Origin: Atherix ibis
Lineage: Eukaryota; Arthropoda; Insecta; Diptera; Athericidae
DNA length: 64,000 nt
Direction: 5' to 3'
Assembly (NCBI GenBank): GCA_958298945.1
Contig: OY282608.1
Location: forward strand, 63,278,951-63,342,950
The stretch's first letter is position 1; the number at the start of each line of letters is the position of its first letter. The translations under genes and the position numbers were made by a program. The notes beneath the pieces were generated by a model. The model worked only from the letters and a program-made list of their open reading frames with translations. It had not been told where the DNA came from and did no database searches. Positions 60,201 to 64,000 of the stretch are shown here, piece by piece.

Positions 60201-60909
60201 TGGTTTGTTGGTTTGTTGGTTTGTTTGCTTGTTGGTTTGTTCGCTTATTGGTTTGTTGGTTTGTTGGCTTGTTGGGTTGTTGGTTTGTTGGCTTGTTGGC
60301 TTGTTGGTTTGTAAATTTGTTGGTTTGTTGGTTTGTTGGTTTGTTGGTTTGTTGGCTTGTTGGTTTGTTGGCTTGTTGGTTTGTTGGTTTGTTGGTTTGT
60401 TGGTTTGTTGGTTTGTTGGTTTGTGGGTTTGTTGGTTAGTTCGTTTGTTGGTTTGTTAGTTTGTTGGTTTGTTGGCTTGTTGGCTTGTTTGCTTGTTGGT
60501 TTTTTGGTTTGTTGGTTTGTTGGTTTGTTGGCTTGTTGGTTTGTTGGTTTGTTGGCTTGTTGGCTTGTTGCTTTGTTGGTTTGTTGGCTTGTTGGCTTGT
60601 TGGTTTGTTAGTTTGTTGGCTTTTTGGTTACTTGGTTTGTTGGTTTGTTGGTTTGTTGGCTTGTTGGTTTGTTGGCTTATTGGTTTGTTGGTTTGTTGGT
60701 TTGTTAGTTTGTTGGTTTGTTGGTTTGTTGGTTTGTTGGCTTGTTGGTTTGTTAGTTTGTTGGTTTGTTGGTTTGTTGGTTTGTTGGTTTGTTGGTTTGT
60801 TGGTTTGTTAGTTTGTTGGTTTGTTGGTTTGTTGGTTTGTTGGTTTGTTAGTTTGTTGGTTTGTTGGCTTGTTGGTTTGTTAGTTTGTTGGTTTGTTGGT
60901 TTGTTGGTT

Positions 60910-62930
60910 TGTTGCTTTGTTGGTTTGTTAGTGTGTTGGCTTGTTGGCTTGTTGGTTAGTTGGCTTGTTAGTTTGTTAGTTTGTTGGCTTTTTGGTTACT
61001 TCGTTTGTTGGTTTGTTGGTTTGTTGGCTTGTTGGTATGTTGGTTTGTTAGTTTGTTGGTTTGTTGGCTTGTTGGTTTGTTGGCTTGTTGGTTTTTTGGT
61101 TTGTTGGTTTGTTGGCTTGTTGGTTTGTTGGTTTGTTGGTTTGTTGGCATGTTGGTTTGTTGGTTTGATGGCTTGTTGGCTTGTTGGATTGTTGGTTTGT
61201 TGGTTTGTTGGCTTGTTGGTTTGTTGGTTTGTTGGCTTGTTGGTTTGTTAGTTTGTTGGTTTGTTGGTTTGTTGGTTTGTTGCTTTGTTGGTTTGTTAGT
61301 TTGTTGGTTTGTTGGTTTGTTGGTTTATTTGTTTGTTGGCTTGTTGCTTTGTTGGTTTGTTGGTTTGTTGGTTAGTTGGCTTGTTGGTTTGTTAGTTTGT
61401 TGATTTGTTGGTTTGTTGGTTTGTTGGTTTGTTGGCTTGTTGGTTTTTTGGTTTGTTGGTTTGTTGGCTTTTTGGTTTGTTGGTTTGTTGGTTTGTTGGC
61501 ATGTTGGTTTGTTGGTTTGATGGCTTGTTGGCTTGTTGGATTGTTGGTTTGTTGGTTTGTTGGCTTGTTGGTTTGTTGGTTTGTTGGCTTGTTGGTTTGT
61601 TAGTTTGTTGGTTTGTTGGCTTGTTGGTTTGTTGGCTTGTTGGTTTGTTGGTTTGTTGGTTTATTTGTTTGTTGGTTTGTTGGCTTGTTGGTTTGTTGGT
61701 TTGTTGGCTTGTTGGTTTGTTAGTTTGTTGGTTTGTTGGCTTGTTGGTTTGTTGGCTTGTTGGTTTTTTGGTTTGTTGGTTTGTTGGCTTGTTGGTGTGT
61801 TGGTTTGTTGGTTTGTTGGCATGTTGGTTTGTTGGTTTGATGGCTTGTTGGCTTGTTGGATTGTTGGTTTGTTGGTTTGTTGGCTTGTTGGTTTGTTGGT
61901 TTGTTGGCTTGTTGGTTTGTTAGTTTGTTGGTTTGTTGGTTTGTTGGTTTGTTGCTTTGTTGGTTTGTTGGTTTGTTGGTTTGTTGGTTTGTTGGTTTAT
62001 TTGTTTGTTGGCTTGTTGCTTTGTTGGTTTGTTGGTTTGTTGGTTAGTTGGCTTGTTGGTTTGTTAGTTTGTTGGTTTGTTGGTTTGTTGGTTTGTTGCT
62101 TTGTTGGTTTGTTAGTGTGTTGGATTGTTGGCTTGTTGGTTTGTTGGCTTGTTGGTTTGTTAGTTTGTTGGCTTTTTGGTTACTTCGTTTGTTGGTTTGT
62201 TGGTTTGTTGGTTTGTGGGCATGTTGGTTTGTTGGTTTGATGGCTTGTTGGCTTGTTGGATTGTTGGTTTGTTGGTTTGTTGGCTTGTTGGTTTGTTGGT
62301 TTGTTGGCTTGTTGGTTTGTTAGTTTGTTGGTTTGTTGGTTTGTTGGTTTGTTGGTTTGTTGGCTTGTTGGTTTGTTGGCTTGTTGGTTTGTTGGTTTGT
62401 TGGTTTGTTGGTTTGTTGGTTTGTCGGTTTGTGGGTTTGTTGGTTAGTTCGTTTGTTGGTTTGTTAGTTTGTTGGTTTGTTGGCTTGTTGGCTTGTTTGT
62501 TTGTTGGTTTTTTGGTTTGTTGGTTTGTTGGTTTGTTGGTTTGTTAGTTTGTTGGTTTGTTGGTCTGTTGGTTTGTTGGTTTGTTGGTTTGTTAGTTTGT
62601 TGGCTTGTTGGTTTGTTAGTTTGTTGGTTTGTTGGTTTGTTGGTTTGTTGGTTTGTTGCTTTGTTGCTTTGTTGGTTTGTTGGTTTGTTGGTTTGTTGGT
62701 TTGTTGGTTTATTGGTTAGTTCGCTTGTTGGTTTGTTAGTTTGTTGGTTTGTTGGTTTGTTGGTTTGTTGGTTTGTTGGCTTGTTGGTTTGTTGGCTTGT
62801 TGGTTTGTTGGTTTGTTGGTTTGTTGGTTTGTTGGTTTGTTGGTTTGTGGGTTTGTTGGTTAGTTCGTTTGTTGGTTTGTTAGTTTGTTGGTTTGTTGGC
62901 TTGTTGGCTTGTTTGTTTGTTGGTTTTTTG
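60910..62930 (+). repeat. 2.0 kb segment, copy 2
   Basis: Partner of 56280-58300. The pairing starts in the run of AGTTTGTT-interrupted octamers before the AGTGTGTT mark near 60930. The two TTAGTTCG landmarks at its right end (62448 and 62864) are 416 bp apart, as are their partners (57833 and 58249). After this the copies separate: copy 1 continues into the 288 bp tandem repeat, copy 2 into a further stretch of domain C. Confidence 0.86.
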
Positions 62931-63559
62931 GTTTATTGGTTTGTTGGTTTGTTGGTTTGTTAGTTTGTTGGTTTGTTGGTTTGTTGGTTTGTTGGCTTGT
63001 TGGTTTGTTAGTTTGTTGGTTTGTTGGTTTGTTGGTTTGTTGGTTTGTTGGTTTGTTGGTTTGTTGGTTTGTTAGTTTGTTGGTTTGTTGGTTTGTTGGT
63101 TTGTTGGTTTGTTGGTTTGTTGGTTTGTTGGCTTGTAGGTTTGTTAGTTTGTTGGTTTGTTGGTTTGTTGGTTTGTTGCTTTGTTGGTTTGTTAGTGTGT
63201 TGGCTTGTTGGCTTGTTGGTTTGTTGGCTTGTTGGTTTGTTAGTTTGTTGGCTTTTTGGTTACTTCGTTTGTTGGTTTGTTGGTTTGTTGGCTTGTTGGT
63301 ATGTTGGTTAGTTGGCTTGTTGGTTTGTTAGTTTGTTGGTTTGTTGGTTTGTTGGTTTGTTGGTTTGTTGCTTTGTTGGTTTGTTAGAGTGTTGGCTTGT
63401 TGGCTTGTTGGTTTGTTGGCTTGTTGGTTTGTTGGTTTGTTGGCTTTTTGGTTACTTCGTTTGTTGGTTTGTTGGTTTGTTGGTTTGTGGGCATGTTGGT
63501 TTGTTAGTTTTATGGCTTGTTGGCTTGTTGGATTGTTGGTTTGTTGGTTTGTTGGCTTG

Positions 63560-64000
63560 TTGGTTTGTTGGTTTGTTGGCTTGTTGGTTTGTTAGTTTGT
63601 TGGTTTGTTGGTTTGTTGGTTTGTTGGTTTGTTGGCTTGTTGGTTTGTTGGCTTGTTGGTTTGTTGGTTTGTTGGTTTGTTGGTTTGTTGGTTTGTTGGT
63701 TTGTGGGTTTGTTGGTTAGTTCGTTTGTTGGTTTGTTAGTTTGTTGGTTTGTTGGCTTGTTGGCTTGTTTGTTTGTTGGTTTTTTGGTTTGTTGGTTTGT
63801 TGGTTTGTTGGTTTGTTAGTTTGTTGGTTTGTTGGTTTGTTGGTTTGTTGGCTTGTTGGTTTGTTGGTTTGTTGGTTTGTTGGTTTGTTGGTTTGTTGGT
63901 TTGTGGGTTTGTTGGTTAGTTCGTTTGTTGGTTTGTTAGTTTGTTGGTTTGTTGGCTTGTTGGCTTGTTTGTTTGTTGGTTTTTTGGTTTGTTGGTTTGT
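63560..64000 (+). repeat. 200 bp repeat running off the window end
   Basis: The TTAGTTCG landmark has TTCG at 63720 and 63920, 200 bp (25 octamers) apart, each followed by AGTTTGTT, paired GGCTTGTT, TGTTTGTT and GGTTTTTT. The last 80 bases repeat the stretch ending near 63800. The array clearly continues beyond 64000. Confidence 0.8.

Larger units (their letters stand above)
1..64000 (+). repeat. Octamer satellite array (GGTTTGTT)n, whole window
   Basis: Every stretch of the window reads as octamers of the form GGTTTGTT, with GGCTTGTT as the most frequent variant. The + strand is almost entirely G and T; A and C appear only as substitutions at particular unit positions, for example AGTTTGTT, GATTTGTT, CGTTTGTT, GGTTTATT, GGTTTTTT, GCTTTGTT, GGTATGTT and GGCATGTT. 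No unique sequence, homopolymer tract, poly-A tail, long terminal repeat or gene-like composition interrupts it. The array is open at both ends. Arrays of this length and purity are known as eukaryotic satellite DNA; the assignment to a eukaryote is inference. I do not recognise the octamer as a named satellite, and it is not the common TTAGGG, TTTAGGG, TTAGG, TTGGGG or TTTTGGGG telomere repeat. There is no evidence of transcription or coding function. Confidence 0.98.

Noticed and set aside
1..64000. CRISPR array
   Set aside because: Repeats are 8 bases and contiguous, with no unique spacers; higher-order spacing is itself made of the same octamer, and there are no cas genes.
1..64000. Ordinary telomere tract made by telomerase
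   Set aside because: The unit is not a common telomere repeat. Inherited variant cassettes, kilobase duplications and indel units shared between copies are not what template-directed addition leaves. A subtelomeric position remains possible.
1..64000. Pure sequencing or assembly artefact
   Set aside because: Copies differ by scattered substitutions and whole-octamer changes in a consistent, nested way, which random error would not produce. Local artefacts (18-25 kb, 52635-52658, 59274-59282) are not excluded and are flagged separately.
1..64000. Terminators, promoters or riboswitches suggested by T-rich octamers such as GGTTTTTT and AATTTTTT
   Set aside because: No inverted repeat precedes the T runs: the + strand is nearly free of A and C, so stable hairpins cannot form. 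No promoter-like element stands out from the repeat background.

Overview
The whole 64 kb window is one uninterrupted tandem array. I see no gene, RNA gene, transposon or unique sequence anywhere in it. The basic unit is the octamer GGTTTGTT on the + strand (AACAAACC on the - strand), repeated roughly 8,000 times. The commonest variant is GGCTTGTT. The array is already running at base 1 and still running at base 64000, so its true size is unknown and at least 64 kb. An array this long and pure points to a eukaryotic satellite or heterochromatic block (pericentromeric, subtelomeric, B- or sex-chromosome-like). I do not recognise the octamer as the satellite or telomere repeat of a named organism, so I do not name one.

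The array is organised at several scales. (1) Octamers: the 8-base register can be followed across the window. I found only 31 off-register units: 19 seven-mers, 11 nine-mers and one four-mer. Their net shift of -12 bases predicts the register of the last unit correctly (first GG at position 6, last at 63986), with intermediate checks at 3981, 7023, 14523 and 53755. (2) Diagnostic variant octamers such as GGTTACTT, AATTTTTT, GGTTTATT-TGTTTGTT, GGTTTGTC-TGCTTGTT, GGTATGTT, AGTGTGTT and CGTTTGTT occur in fixed combinations. (3) These combinations form local tandem repeats of 160, 200, 224, 231, 288, 360, 400 and 776 bp. (4) Larger segments of about 1.49, 1.64, 2.0, 2.3, 3.0, 4.3, 4.6, 7.8 and 9.4-10 kb are duplicated, often nested inside one another.

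Layout. 0-13.5 kb (domain A): GGTATGTT-bearing repeats, a 3.0 kb tandem pair, a 2.0 kb tandem pair, a diverged third 3.0 kb fragment and a 360 bp tandem pair. 13.7-38.4 kb and 39.3-47.8 kb (domain B): marked by GTCTGCTTG and by most AATTTTTT cassettes, containing the 1,639 bp, 4,301 bp, 9.8-10 kb and 1,488 bp duplications. 38.4-39.3 kb and 47.9-64 kb (domain C): marked by ACTTCGTTTG and AGTGTGTT, with a B-type island at about 52.3-53.85 kb. The 38.4-39.2 kb C segment is duplicated at 47.9-48.6 kb.

The consensus has no stop codon in any of the six frames, and because 8 is not a multiple of 3 every forward frame reads the same peptide period, LLVCWFVG. Hundreds of long overlapping reading frames result, most starting at TTG; none has evidence of being a gene. 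The interest here lies in array architecture and evolution, not in gene content.
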